Source of the DNA: Candidatus Fermentibacterota bacterium | GTDB taxonomy: Bacteria; Fermentibacterota; Fermentibacteria; Fermentibacterales; Fermentibacteraceae | Reading direction: 5' to 3' | Length of the DNA stretch: 23,012 bases | Assembly (NCBI GenBank): GCA_012523605.1 | Contig: JAAYTY010000030.1 | Location: forward strand, 1 to 23,012 | Shown: positions 1 to 7,577 of the stretch, piece after piece | Layout of the letters: each line of letters starts with the position of its first letter | Position numbering within the stretch: position 1 is the first letter of the stretch | Program-made: the position numbers and the translations under genes | The notes under the pieces: model-generated | The model's input: only the letters and a program-made list of their open reading frames with translations | The model's database searches: none | Told to the model about the DNA's origin: nothing

Positions 1-162
1 CAGCTCGTCATCGCGGGCGGAATGGGCAGCAGGGCGCAGGGGCTCTTCTCGGAAGGCGGCATCGAGGTGGTCACAGGAGCCCCTTCGGAAGCGCCGGAGG
101 AGGTAGTGAGGCAGTATCTCGCGGGCACGCTAGTGACCGGAGACAACGCCTGTGACCACTAG
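1..162 (+). CDS. NifX/NifB-type dinitrogenase cofactor-family protein, C-terminal fragment
   Basis: The reading frame is open from the first base and stops with TAG at 160-162, so only the last 53 residues are seen. The fragment reads like the end of the small NifX/NafY/NifB-C family, which bind iron-molybdenum cofactor precursors or act as iron-sulfur accessory proteins. It has a GGMGSRAQ-type glycine-rich loop, then I-x-V-V-x-G, and it ends in the family's typical V-T-G-x-N-A-C-D-H tail. In non-diazotrophs such stand-alone proteins have no settled function. The start and upstream part lie outside the window. The gene overlaps the next one by 11 bases, so the two are probably translationally coupled. 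Family assignment is fairly safe; the role is unknown. Confidence 0.7.
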   Translation, partial: QLVIAGGMGSRAQGLFSEGGIEVVTGAPSEAPEEVVRQYLAGTLVTGDNACDH

Positions 163-613
163 CCCGGACAGTACGGGAGCACGGAAGGCCGAGAACCATC
201 GTGACTGCCTGATGTGCGGCGGGAGGGATCCTCTGTCCCTCCGACTCAGGTTCAGGGACATGGACGACGGAACCATGACTGCGCTATTCGAGGCGCATCC
301 CGCACTGCAGGGTTACGACGGAATCCTCCACGGAGGGCTTATCGGGGCCCTGCTCGATGCGGTGATGACACATCTGCTTCTGCACAGGGGGATCCCGGCA
401 ATGACGGCGGAGATCGGAATACGCTACATGAAGCCGGTTCCCTGCACGGGCACGACGCACCTTGCCGCCCGGATGGATCTGGAGAGGCCGCCGCTGTACC
501 GCCTGAGAGCAGAACTCCGGGTGGGCGATACCGTCCATGCCACCGCCGTGGCAACCTTCATCTACAGGGAGGGGCGGCCGGGAGGCCGCCCCCTGGCGTT
601 TCCGGGGATGTGA
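152..613 (+). CDS. PaaI-type hotdog-fold thioesterase
   Basis: A 153-residue protein of the PaaI/4HBT hotdog superfamily, whose members hydrolyse acyl-CoA or related thioesters in the cytoplasm. An N-terminal C19-x2-C22-G pair followed by a P-L-x-L-x-F stretch is typical of one subgroup. The hotdog core carries the H59-G-G motif and the likely catalytic acid D68 in G-x-L-H-G-G-L-x-G-A-L-L-D. The length is normal for the family. The start chosen is GTG at 152, with a GGAG about ten bases upstream; it overlaps the preceding gene by 11 bases. The substrate cannot be predicted. The stop codon at 611-613 is one base from the stop of the convergent gdhA, so the 3' ends abut. Confidence 0.85.
   Translation: MTTSPDSTGARKAENHRDCLMCGGRDPLSLRLRFRDMDDGTMTALFEAHPALQGYDGILHGGLIGALLDAVMTHLLLHRGIPAMTAEIGIRYMKPVPCTGTTHLAARMDLERPPLYRLRAELRVGDTVHATAVATFIYREGRPGGRPLAFPGM
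571..592. terminator. Perfect GC hairpin at the convergent gene ends (possible terminator)
   Basis: GGGGCGGCC at 571-579 pairs perfectly with GGCCGCCCC at 584-592 around a four-base GGGA loop. It lies in the last codons of the thioesterase, about 20 bases before both stop codons. There is no T-run after it on either strand, so it is not a classical intrinsic terminator. It could act as a bidirectional transcription brake or an mRNA 3'-end protector, or simply reflect Gly-Arg-Pro codons. Confidence 0.3.
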
Positions 614-614
614 T

Positions 615-1982
615 CTACCAGATGCCCTGTGCCAACATGGCGTCGGCGACCTTGACGAACCCGGCGGCGTTGGCGCCGAGCACGTAGTTGCCCTTGCTGC
701 CGTAGGCCTCGCTCGCGGCGAGAGCGCTGGCATGTATGTTCTTCATTATCTCGTGGAGGCGCCTGTCCACTTCCTCGCGGCTCCAGCTCGAGAAGCAGGC
801 GTTCTGCGCCATCTCGAGGCCGCTGGTGGAGACGCCGCCCGCGTTGGCGGCCTTTCCGGGGCCGTAGAGGATCTTCTTCTCGAGGAAGAGCTCCACTCCC
901 TCGATGCAGGTGGGCATGTTGGCGCCCTCGGATACGCAGTACACGCCGTTCCTGATGAGATTCTGCGCGTCCTTCAGGTTGATCTCGTTCTGGGTGGCCG
1001 AGGGGAAGGCGCAGTCGGCCTTGTAGTCCCAGATCTGGTTGTGGTCGGGATTTGCGCTGACGGGCGTGTACACGACGCCCTTGTACTTGTCGGCGTACTC
1101 CTTGATACGGCCGCGCCTGACATTCTTGAGATCCATGACGAAGGCGAGTTTCTCGCGGTCAATTCCGGCTTCGTCGTAGATGCAGCCGTCGGAGTCGGAC
1201 AGGGTGACGGGCTTGCCTCCGAGGTCGAGGATCTTCTCGACCGTGTACTGGGCGACATTGCCGGATCCGGAGACGAGGCAGGTCTTGCCTTCCAGCGTCT
1301 CGCCGCGGGTGGCGAGCATCTCGGCGGCGAAGTACACAGCGCCGTATCCGGTGGCCTCGGGGCGTATTAGGCTGCCGCCGTAGGAGAGGCCCTTGCCTGT
1401 GAGAACGCCGTTCCATGTGGCCGTGATCTTCTTCCAGGCGCCGAACAGGTACCCTATCTCGCGGGCGCCGACGCCGATGTCACCTGCCGGCACGTCCGTG
1501 TTGGGGCCGATGTAGCGGAAAAGCTCGGTCATGAACGCCTTGCAGAAGCGCTCGACCTCGCGGTCGGACTTGCCCTTCGGATCGAAATCTGAGCCGCCCT
1601 TGGCGCCTCCCATGGGGATGCCCGTCAGGGAGTTCTTGAAGATCTGCTCGAAGGCAAGGAACTTGAGTATGCTGAGATTGACCGAAGGATGGAATCTGCA
1701 GCCGCCCTTGTAGGGGCCGATGGCGCTGTTGCCCTGAATCCGGTATCCCCGATGGATGTCGATGTCGCCGTTGTCCCTCTCATAAGCGACCCGGAACATG
1801 ATGACGCGCTCGGGCTCGACGATTCGTTCGAGAATCCGGGCCTTGACGTAGTCGGGGCGCTTCCGGATCACTGGTTCCAGCGATTCCAGAACCTCCACGA
1901 CCGCCTGATGGAACTCGGGCTGGCCGGGATCCCGCTTCTTGACGTCCTCGAATACCTTGATGGTCTCCTGGAGCTTCAGCAT
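615..1982 (-). CDS. gdhA: NADP-type glutamate dehydrogenase
   Basis: A 455-residue hexameric-type glutamate dehydrogenase. It interconverts 2-oxoglutarate plus ammonium and glutamate, and this subfamily normally uses NADPH for ammonium assimilation. Visible motifs are K92 in G-P-Y-K-G-G, the catalytic lysine K128 in G-G-A-K-G-G, D168 in P-A-G-D-I-G, P-E-A-T-G-Y-G at about 208-214, and the Rossmann loop G-S-G-N-V-A at 239-244 followed by L-S-D-S-D-G. Length and numbering agree closely with enterobacterial GdhA. The open frame extends upstream to about 2195, but ATG at 1982 is preferred because a strong AAAGGAG ribosome site precedes it and the N-terminus (M-L-K-L) fits the family. It is transcribed away from the large redox operon, whose transhydrogenases could supply its NADPH. 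Confidence 0.96.
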   Translation of the reverse strand: MLKLQETIKVFEDVKKRDPGQPEFHQAVVEVLESLEPVIRKRPDYVKARILERIVEPERVIMFRVAYERDNGDIDIHRGYRIQGNSAIGPYKGGCRFHPSVNLSILKFLAFEQIFKNSLTGIPMGGAKGGSDFDPKGKSDREVERFCKAFMTELFRYIGPNTDVPAGDIGVGAREIGYLFGAWKKITATWNGVLTGKGLSYGGSLIRPEATGYGAVYFAAEMLATRGETLEGKTCLVSGSGNVAQYTVEKILDLGGKPVTLSDSDGCIYDEAGIDREKLAFVMDLKNVRRGRIKEYADKYKGVVYTPVSANPDHNQIWDYKADCAFPSATQNEINLKDAQNLIRNGVYCVSEGANMPTCIEGVELFLEKKILYGPGKAANAGGVSTSGLEMAQNACFSSWSREEVDRRLHEIMKNIHASALAASEAYGSKGNYVLGANAAGFVKVADAMLAQGIW

Positions 1983-2046
1983 GCCGGCTTCTCCTTTCCG
2001 TGGTTGGAACATCCCACTCGCGGACACAAGGCGACTTGAATCGCAA

Positions 2047-2075
2047 AGCCTATCACCGGCCCCTTTTGCCGTCAA
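2047..2075 (-). promoter_or_regulatory. Candidate sigma-70 promoter for gdhA
   Basis: On the minus strand TTGACG (2075-2070) is followed after 17 bases by TAGGCT (2052-2047), with a TG one base upstream of the -10 (extended -10). Transcription would start about 60 bases before the gdhA ATG. The -35 is good and the -10 is weak, so this is a motif-based guess. Confidence 0.4.
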
Positions 2076-2109
2076 GCCGGCGCGCGACCCCCCGACAGCG
2101 CGGAATTCC

Positions 2110-2138
2110 TTGACCGGAACTGAGCGGAGGCGTATTCT
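2110..2138 (+). promoter_or_regulatory. Candidate sigma-70 promoter for the redox operon
   Basis: TTGACC (2110-2115), a 17-base spacer and TATTCT (2133-2138) make a reasonable housekeeping promoter facing the nine-gene operon. The start site would fall near 2145. That leaves a leader of about 93 bases containing the hairpin at 2200-2220. Confidence 0.45.
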
Positions 2139-2199
2139 GTCTCGCCGTTTCCGCTCGGTCACCACCCGCCTCTGCGAGGAGCGCCGCGGGGGCATGCAA

Positions 2200-2220
2200 A
2201 GCCGGCGCCTTGCGCCGGCT
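2200..2220 (+). promoter_or_regulatory. Perfect 9-bp leader hairpin just before the operon's first ribosome site
   Basis: AGCCGGCGC (2200-2208) and GCGCCGGCT (2212-2220) form a perfect stem with a CTT loop. It ends three bases before the TGGAGG ribosome site (2224-2229) of the GTG start at 2238. No T-run follows. It could be a transcription attenuator, a translation-modulating stem, or a terminator for upstream transcripts. Confidence 0.4.
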
Positions 2221-2237
2221 CTCTGGAGGCTTGCCGG

Positions 2238-5213
2238 GTGAACAACCCTCCCGACGACCGCCGCTGCCGGACCCCCGGTCTCGAGACTCCATACACGGCC
2301 CTCCTCCAGTCGCTTTCACCATTCAGAATCCGCAGCATCCTCCTGGTTTCGAGCCTTTACGACCACTTCATACTCGAAGAGGACGGCCGCCTCGACGACC
2401 TGATGCAGTCGAGCTTCGCAAGAAGCGGCTCGGGCGTGCCGGGAATGAAGCAGGTCTCGGGCGGGGCCGCCGCCCTGGAGGAACTCGCGGCGTTTCAGCA
2501 TGATCTCGTGATCTGCGTGATGCGCCTGGGCGACATGGACCTGGCGACCTTCACGGGCAGGGCTCGCGAGATCCGCCCAGGAATCCCTGTTGTACTGCTG
2601 GCCTGGAACACACCGGAGCTCGAGAGGCTCATGAGACTGGGGAATCCCGGTTCCGTCGACAGGGTGTTCGTATGGCAGGGCGACGGCAGGGTCGTTCCCG
2701 GAATCGTCAGGCTTGTCGAAGACGAGAGGAACGCCGCCCACGACGCCGGCGTATGCCGCGTGCAGAACCTCCTGCTCGTGGAGGATTCGGTGTTCTTCTA
2801 TTCCCGGTACGCCTTCGAATCGATCGCCTTGGTGGAGAATCTCATGGAGGGGATATTCTCCAGAGAGGGCCTGTCGCCGGCCCAGCGCAGTCTGCGGGCC
2901 AGAGCGAGGCCGAAGGTCCTGCTCGCCACCTCCTACGAGGACGCCAGGGAGCTCGCGGGCCGTTTCGAGGGCAACCTCCTCGGCGTGGTTACGGACATGT
3001 CCTTTCCGGTTGAGGGACGCCTGTCGAAGGACGCGGGCATCCGGCTGATATCGGAGCTCCGCGCCGCCGATCCCTCTCTACCCGTGATCCTGCAGACATC
3101 GGAGCCCCCCGGCGGCCTCCCGCCGGGGCTGGAGGATGTCACCGTGCTTTCCAAGGACTCCCCCACCCTCATGAAGGATCTCAGGAGGCGCCTCGCGGAG
3201 GGCTTCGGCTTCGGCTCCCTGGAGTTCCGGGGGCCCGACGGCTCTGCAGTCTCGTCCGTGGAGAACCTCGAAGCGCTCTACATCGCATTGGAGAAGCTTC
3301 CGGCCGACGCCGTGACCCGCTGCACGGCGGAAGGCCGCCTCCAGAGGTGGCTGAGGGTGCATGCGGAACTGGAGCTGGCCTCCCGGCTGGATTCCCTGGG
3401 CAGCCCGTCGGGGCCGCCCGAGGAGTTCCGCGGCAGGATCGTGGACGTCATCAGGAGCTTCAGGAGCGACTCGAACCGCGGAGCCGTCCCGGTTTACAGC
3501 AGGGCCTTCTACGAGGACTACGCAGGATTCAGCCGGATCGGGTCGGGCTCCATCGGCGGCAAGGGCCGTGGGCTGGCCTTCATGGACAGGGTTCTCACAT
3601 CGAGCCTCGATCGAGGAGCCTTCCCCGGCGTGGAGATCGCCATTCCGAGGACTCTCGTCCTGACCACCGAGGTGTTCGAGGAGTTCGTCGAGACGAACGG
3701 CCTTCTCGAACCGGCCGTGGAGGGGGAGCGCGACCTTACGATAATAGGCCGCTTCCTCGGATCGGACCTTCCGCCGACGGTGCTGGGCGACCTAAGGGAC
3801 TACGCCATGCAGGTGCGCACCCCGCTGGCCGTGCGCTCCTCGAGCCTTTTGGAGGACGCCCTCTATCAGCCCTTTGCGGGCATCTACGCCACGAAGATGC
3901 TGCCCAACAACTCCCCCTCGTTCGACGAGAGGTTCAGACAGCTCGTTCTGGGGGTGAAGTTCGTCTATGCCTCGACCTACCTGAGGCAGGCGCGGGCCTA
4001 CATCACCTCCACCGGCCACAGGGTCGAGGAGGAGAGGATGGCGGCGCTGATCCAGTCCGTGGTGGGCGTGGACCACGGCGAAAGGTTCTATCCTCATTTC
4101 TCCGGCGTCGGCCGCTCCTACAACTACTATCCCGCCGGGCAGGCCGTTCCGGAGGACGGGGTGGTGAACGTGGCCGTGGGGCTGGGCAAGACCATCGTGG
4201 ACGGGGGGGTGTCTGTCAGGTTCACTCCGAAGTACCCCCGCGTCCTGCCCCAGTTCGGCTCGGTTGCGGATATGCTGAAGCACTCCCAGCGCAGTTTCTG
4301 GAGCGTGAACATGCGGTCGGGAGCTGGCGCGGGGGGGGACGAGGAGGAGGACCAGTTCCTGGTGAGCGCGGACCTCGCGACGGCCGAGCTCGACGGAGTC
4401 CTGGACTGGACGGCCTCGACCTACTCCCCGGAGAACGAGACCGTGTACGAGGGCATAACCACCAGGGGACCGAGGGTGATAGATTTCGGCCACATCCTGA
4501 GGAACGGAGTCTTCCCCCTTGCCGACATCACAGGCACCCTGCTCTCGATCGGGGAGAAGGCGATGAACTGCCCTGTGGAGATCGAGTTCGCGGTCAACCT
4601 CGGAAGGGAGTCCGCCCTTCCAGCCGAATTCTCCCTCCTGCAGATACGCCCGATGGTCGCCGGCGACGATCTCGCAGTGATAGATCTCGAGGACGTGTCT
4701 CCGGACAGGATCCTCTGCGCGAGCGACCAGGTGCTGGGCAACGGAACCACGGAACTCAGCGACATCATATATGTGAAGCCTGAAACGTTCGACGCCGCGC
4801 TCACGAGACAGATCGCCCGCGAGATAGACAGGGCGAATGCGGACCTGGCCCGCGAGGGCAGGAAGTACCTCCTCGCCGGGCCCGGAAGATGGGGGTCGTC
4901 GGACCCATGGCTGGGCATCCCCGTGAACTGGAGCGCCATCTCCGCAGTCAGGGTGATCGTGGAGGCGAGCCTTCCCGGAATGAATCCGGATCCCTCGCAG
5001 GGCTCGCACTTCTTCCAGAACATGACATCGCTCAGAATCCCCTACTTCACGGTATCCCACAGCAGGCCCGGGCACAGGATGGACTGGGACTGGCTCGGCG
5101 GCCTGCAGTCCCTCTCAGAGACGGAGCATACGAGAGTTCTGAGAGTGGAGAATCCCCTGAAGGTCGAAGTGGACGGTCGAACAGGCAGGGGAGTGATATT
5201 GAAGCCCGAATAA
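2238..5213 (+). CDS. Double pseudo-receiver plus PPDK N-terminal (PEP/pyruvate-binding) domain protein
   Basis: A 991-residue cytoplasmic protein. The first ~170 residues resemble a response-regulator receiver whose phospho-acceptor Asp is replaced (D-L-V-I-C-V-M-R-L). A second receiver-like domain (about 175-320) keeps E182-D183, D253 in V-V-T-D-M and K306. From about 430 it matches the ATP-grasp N-terminal domain of pyruvate phosphate dikinase/PEP synthase, with G-G-K442-G and A-V-R533-S-S-S-L-L-E-D. It ends in a conserved block with G-P-G-R-W-G-S-S-D-P and G-S-H924-F-F-Q-N. The phosphohistidine swivel and PEP-binding barrel domains of true PPDK are absent, so classical dikinase activity is not expected. 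Similar proteins are annotated only as PEP/pyruvate-binding. GTG at 2238 follows TGGAGG with eight bases of spacing. First gene of the operon; its role is unknown, possibly a regulatory nucleotide-dependent phosphotransferase. Confidence 0.8.
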   Translation: MNNPPDDRRCRTPGLETPYTALLQSLSPFRIRSILLVSSLYDHFILEEDGRLDDLMQSSFARSGSGVPGMKQVSGGAAALEELAAFQHDLVICVMRLGDMDLATFTGRAREIRPGIPVVLLAWNTPELERLMRLGNPGSVDRVFVWQGDGRVVPGIVRLVEDERNAAHDAGVCRVQNLLLVEDSVFFYSRYAFESIALVENLMEGIFSREGLSPAQRSLRARARPKVLLATSYEDARELAGRFEGNLLGVVTDMSFPVEGRLSKDAGIRLISELRAADPSLPVILQTSEPPGGLPPGLEDVTVLSKDSPTLMKDLRRRLAEGFGFGSLEFRGPDGSAVSSVENLEALYIALEKLPADAVTRCTAEGRLQRWLRVHAELELASRLDSLGSPSGPPEEFRGRIVDVIRSFRSDSNRGAVPVYSRAFYEDYAGFSRIGSGSIGGKGRGLAFMDRVLTSSLDRGAFPGVEIAIPRTLVLTTEVFEEFVETNGLLEPAVEGERDLTIIGRFLGSDLPPTVLGDLRDYAMQVRTPLAVRSSSLLEDALYQPFAGIYATKMLPNNSPSFDERFRQLVLGVKFVYASTYLRQARAYITSTGHRVEEERMAALIQSVVGVDHGERFYPHFSGVGRSYNYYPAGQAVPEDGVVNVAVGLGKTIVDGGVSVRFTPKYPRVLPQFGSVADMLKHSQRSFWSVNMRSGAGAGGDEEEDQFLVSADLATAELDGVLDWTASTYSPENETVYEGITTRGPRVIDFGHILRNGVFPLADITGTLLSIGEKAMNCPVEIEFAVNLGRESALPAEFSLLQIRPMVAGDDLAVIDLEDVSPDRILCASDQVLGNGTTELSDIIYVKPETFDAALTRQIAREIDRANADLAREGRKYLLAGPGRWGSSDPWLGIPVNWSAISAVRVIVEASLPGMNPDPSQGSHFFQNMTSLRIPYFTVSHSRPGHRMDWDWLGGLQSLSETEHTRVLRVENPLKVEVDGRTGRGVILKPE

Positions 5214-5268
5214 CGGGAATCGCACTCATGGCAACCGCCCTCCACGGGCTCTGCGGGCAGGAGGCAGG

Positions 5269-6114
5269 ATGAACAGACTGCTGGCGAAGGACAGGCTGGG
5301 GCCGGATGTCTACAGATATGTCGTCGAGGCGCCCGAGATAGCGGTACGCCGGAAGCCCGGCCAGTTCGTCATCGTCAGGATCTGCGAGACGGGCGAGAGG
5401 GTCCCGCTTACGATAGCCGACGCCGACCCGCGGAAGGGAACGGTCACTCTGATCGTGCAGTCGGTGGGCAAGTCCACCAGGCAGATGTCGCTGATGGAGC
5501 CTGGCGATGCTCTCTGCGGCGTGGCCGGCCCGCTGGGGAGGCCCACGCACATCGAACGATTCGGCACCGTGATCTCTTGCGGGGGAGGCATAGGCGCCGC
5601 ACCGCTCCATCCCATCACGCAGGCTCTTCACGAGGCCGGCAACAGGGTCATCACCCTTCTCTGCGCGCGCACTGCGGATCTCCTCATCATGGTGGACGAA
5701 ATGGAGGCCCTGAGCGACGAGCTGGTGATAATGACCGACGACGGATCGAGGGGCGTGAAGGGCCTCTCGACCGACGGCATAAGGATGATCGTGGACAGGG
5801 GCGGGAAGGTGGACCACGTGTTCGCGATAGGCCCTCCGGTCATGATGAAGTTCGTGAGCAGGCTCACCGGGGAGTTGGGCATCCCCACGACCGTCAGCCT
5901 GAACCCGATAATGATAGACGGAACGGGCATGTGCGGCTGCTGCCGCGTGACCGTGGGCGGGGAAACGAAGTTCGCGTGCGTTGACGGGCCTGAATTCGAC
6001 GGCCATGCCGTTGACTTCGACGAGCTGATGACCCGTCTCGGCGCCTACAGGGACAGCGAGAAGAAGGCCCTCGAGCACTGGGAGGGCGAATGCAGGCTGG
6101 GGGAGGTGATGTAG
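5269..6114 (+). CDS. nfnA: NfnA-type FAD/[2Fe-2S] subunit of NADH-dependent ferredoxin:NADP+ oxidoreductase
   Basis: A 281-residue ferredoxin-NADP reductase-like flavoprotein, the small subunit of NfnAB (also annotated as the sulfide dehydrogenase or glutamate synthase small-subunit type). An FAD-binding barrel (about 1-95, with the R-x-P-L-T-I motif) is followed by the NAD-binding fold with G-G-G-I-G-A-A-P at about 104-111. A C-terminal [2Fe-2S] site has C222, C225 and C237 with D217 nearby; three cysteines and one aspartate are known ligands in this family. NfnA oxidises NADH and passes electrons on as part of flavin-based bifurcation with NfnB. ATG at 5269 is preceded by GGAGG. It lies three bases before nfnB, whose ribosome site overlaps its final codons. 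Confidence 0.92.
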   Translation: MNRLLAKDRLGPDVYRYVVEAPEIAVRRKPGQFVIVRICETGERVPLTIADADPRKGTVTLIVQSVGKSTRQMSLMEPGDALCGVAGPLGRPTHIERFGTVISCGGGIGAAPLHPITQALHEAGNRVITLLCARTADLLIMVDEMEALSDELVIMTDDGSRGVKGLSTDGIRMIVDRGGKVDHVFAIGPPVMMKFVSRLTGELGIPTTVSLNPIMIDGTGMCGCCRVTVGGETKFACVDGPEFDGHAVDFDELMTRLGAYRDSEKKALEHWEGECRLGEVM

Positions 6115-6116
6115 GG

Positions 6117-7577
6117 ATGGACGCGAAGGAAAGACTCGCCATTCCGCCTCAGCCCATGCCCGAACAGCCCCCGGCGGAGCGCATCAGGAACCTGAAGGAG
6201 GTGCCTCTGGGATACTCCCCGGAGGCCGCGATGGCCGAGGCCAGGAGATGCGTCCGCTGCAAGAGGCCGTTCTGTACGGAGGGATGCCCCGTGGGAATAG
6301 ACATCCCGGGCTTTCTCGAAGCGGTGGAGAACGGCGATTTCGCGGCCGGGATAAGGATCATCAGGAAGAGGAACGCCCTTCCAGCCGTGTGCGGCCGGGT
6401 ATGCCCCCAGGAGCAGCAGTGCCAGCTCGCCTGCACCGTGGGCAAGTTCCATCACGACCCGACCAGGTCGGTGGGCATAGGCAGGATCGAGAGATTCCTG
6501 GCCGACTGGGAGAGGACCACCGGCAGTCAGGAGATACCGGAAAAGGCTCCTCCGACGGGAAGGAGGGTCGCCGTGGTCGGCAGCGGTCCAGCCGGCCTCA
6601 CGGTGGCCGGGGATCTGATCCTGCTCGGTCACGAAGTGACGGTCTTCGAGGCGCTCCACAGGGCCGGCGGCGTGCTCGTGTACGGCATACCCGAGTTCCG
6701 GCTTCCCAAGGAGATCGTCAGGCGGGAGACCGAGTATCTGCAAAGGCTGGGCGTCGAGTTCAGGATGGACTCTGTCGTCGGGCGCACATATCCGATGGAG
6801 GAGATTCTCGAGAAGTACGACTCGGTGTTCATCGGAAGCGGCGCCGGTCTGCCCAAGTTCATGGGTGTCCCCGGCGAGAACCTGCTGGGAGTCTATTCCG
6901 CCAACGAGTATCTGACCCGCGCCAACCTCATGAAAGCCTACGATTTCCCGGCTAACGACACACCCATTTTCCGGGGCCGCAAGATAATCACCGTGGGCGG
7001 CGGCAACGTGGCGATGGATTGCGCCAGAACCGCCCTTCGAATGGGGGCCGAGAGGTCTCTGATCGTCTACAGGCGGTCCGAGGCCGAGCTTCCGGCAAGG
7101 ATCGAGGAAGTCCACCACGCGAAGGAGGAGGGGGTCGAGTTCCACCTCCTCGAGGCCCCGCTCGGGCTCATCGGCGACGAGAAGGGCTGGGTCAGGGGCA
7201 TGAGGATCGAGCGCATGGAGCTGGGCGAGCCGGATTCCTCGGGCCGGAGGAGGCCCGTGCCCATAAAGGGCTCGGAGTTCGTCGAGGAGACCGACGCTGT
7301 GCTGGTGGCGATAGGGAACAGCCCCAATCCATTGATCGCTTCCTCCTTCCCGGAGATAGAGACCAGCCGCTGGGGAGGCATCGTGGTGAACGAGGCGACG
7401 GGGCAGACCTCGGTGAAGGGCGTCTTCGCCGGCGGCGACATAGTTCTGGGAGCGGCGACCGTGATTCTCGCCATGGGCCAGGGCAGGATCGCCGCGAGGG
7501 CCATGCATGCGTACATGATGACCGGGAGATGGGACGATCTGGATCGGATGGTTTCCGCAGAGGGAGGCGCGCAGTGA
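6117..7577 (+). CDS. nfnB: NfnB-type NADPH/ferredoxin subunit (GltD-like) of NADH-dependent ferredoxin:NADP+ oxidoreductase
   Basis: A 486-residue protein of the glutamate-synthase small-subunit-like family. With NfnA it couples NADPH oxidation to reduction of NAD+ and ferredoxin, or the reverse, in the cytoplasm. The N-terminal domain has two [4Fe-4S] cysteine sets: C45-x2-C48-x4-C53-x3-C57, and C92-x3-C96-x5-C102-x3-C106 in V-C-G-R-V-C-P. The bifurcating-FAD site begins at V-A-V-V-G-S-G-P-A-G near 150. The NADP site is T-V-G-G-G-N-V-A-M-D near 292, and A-G-G-D-I-V-L-G appears near the C-terminus. ATG at 6117 is chosen over an upstream in-frame ATG at 6090 because GGGAGGTGAT directly precedes it and the family begins near here. 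Its TGA overlaps the next gene's GTG by four bases. A second NfnB-like module is fused into the 10866 gene of the same operon. Confidence 0.92.
   Translation: MDAKERLAIPPQPMPEQPPAERIRNLKEVPLGYSPEAAMAEARRCVRCKRPFCTEGCPVGIDIPGFLEAVENGDFAAGIRIIRKRNALPAVCGRVCPQEQQCQLACTVGKFHHDPTRSVGIGRIERFLADWERTTGSQEIPEKAPPTGRRVAVVGSGPAGLTVAGDLILLGHEVTVFEALHRAGGVLVYGIPEFRLPKEIVRRETEYLQRLGVEFRMDSVVGRTYPMEEILEKYDSVFIGSGAGLPKFMGVPGENLLGVYSANEYLTRANLMKAYDFPANDTPIFRGRKIITVGGGNVAMDCARTALRMGAERSLIVYRRSEAELPARIEEVHHAKEEGVEFHLLEAPLGLIGDEKGWVRGMRIERMELGEPDSSGRRRPVPIKGSEFVEETDAVLVAIGNSPNPLIASSFPEIETSRWGGIVVNEATGQTSVKGVFAGGDIVLGAATVILAMGQGRIAARAMHAYMMTGRWDDLDRMVSAEGGAQ

Noticed and set aside
537..1370. 277-codon + strand frame antisense to gdhA
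   Set aside because: It overlaps an unmistakable glutamate dehydrogenase and has composition typical of a shadow frame.
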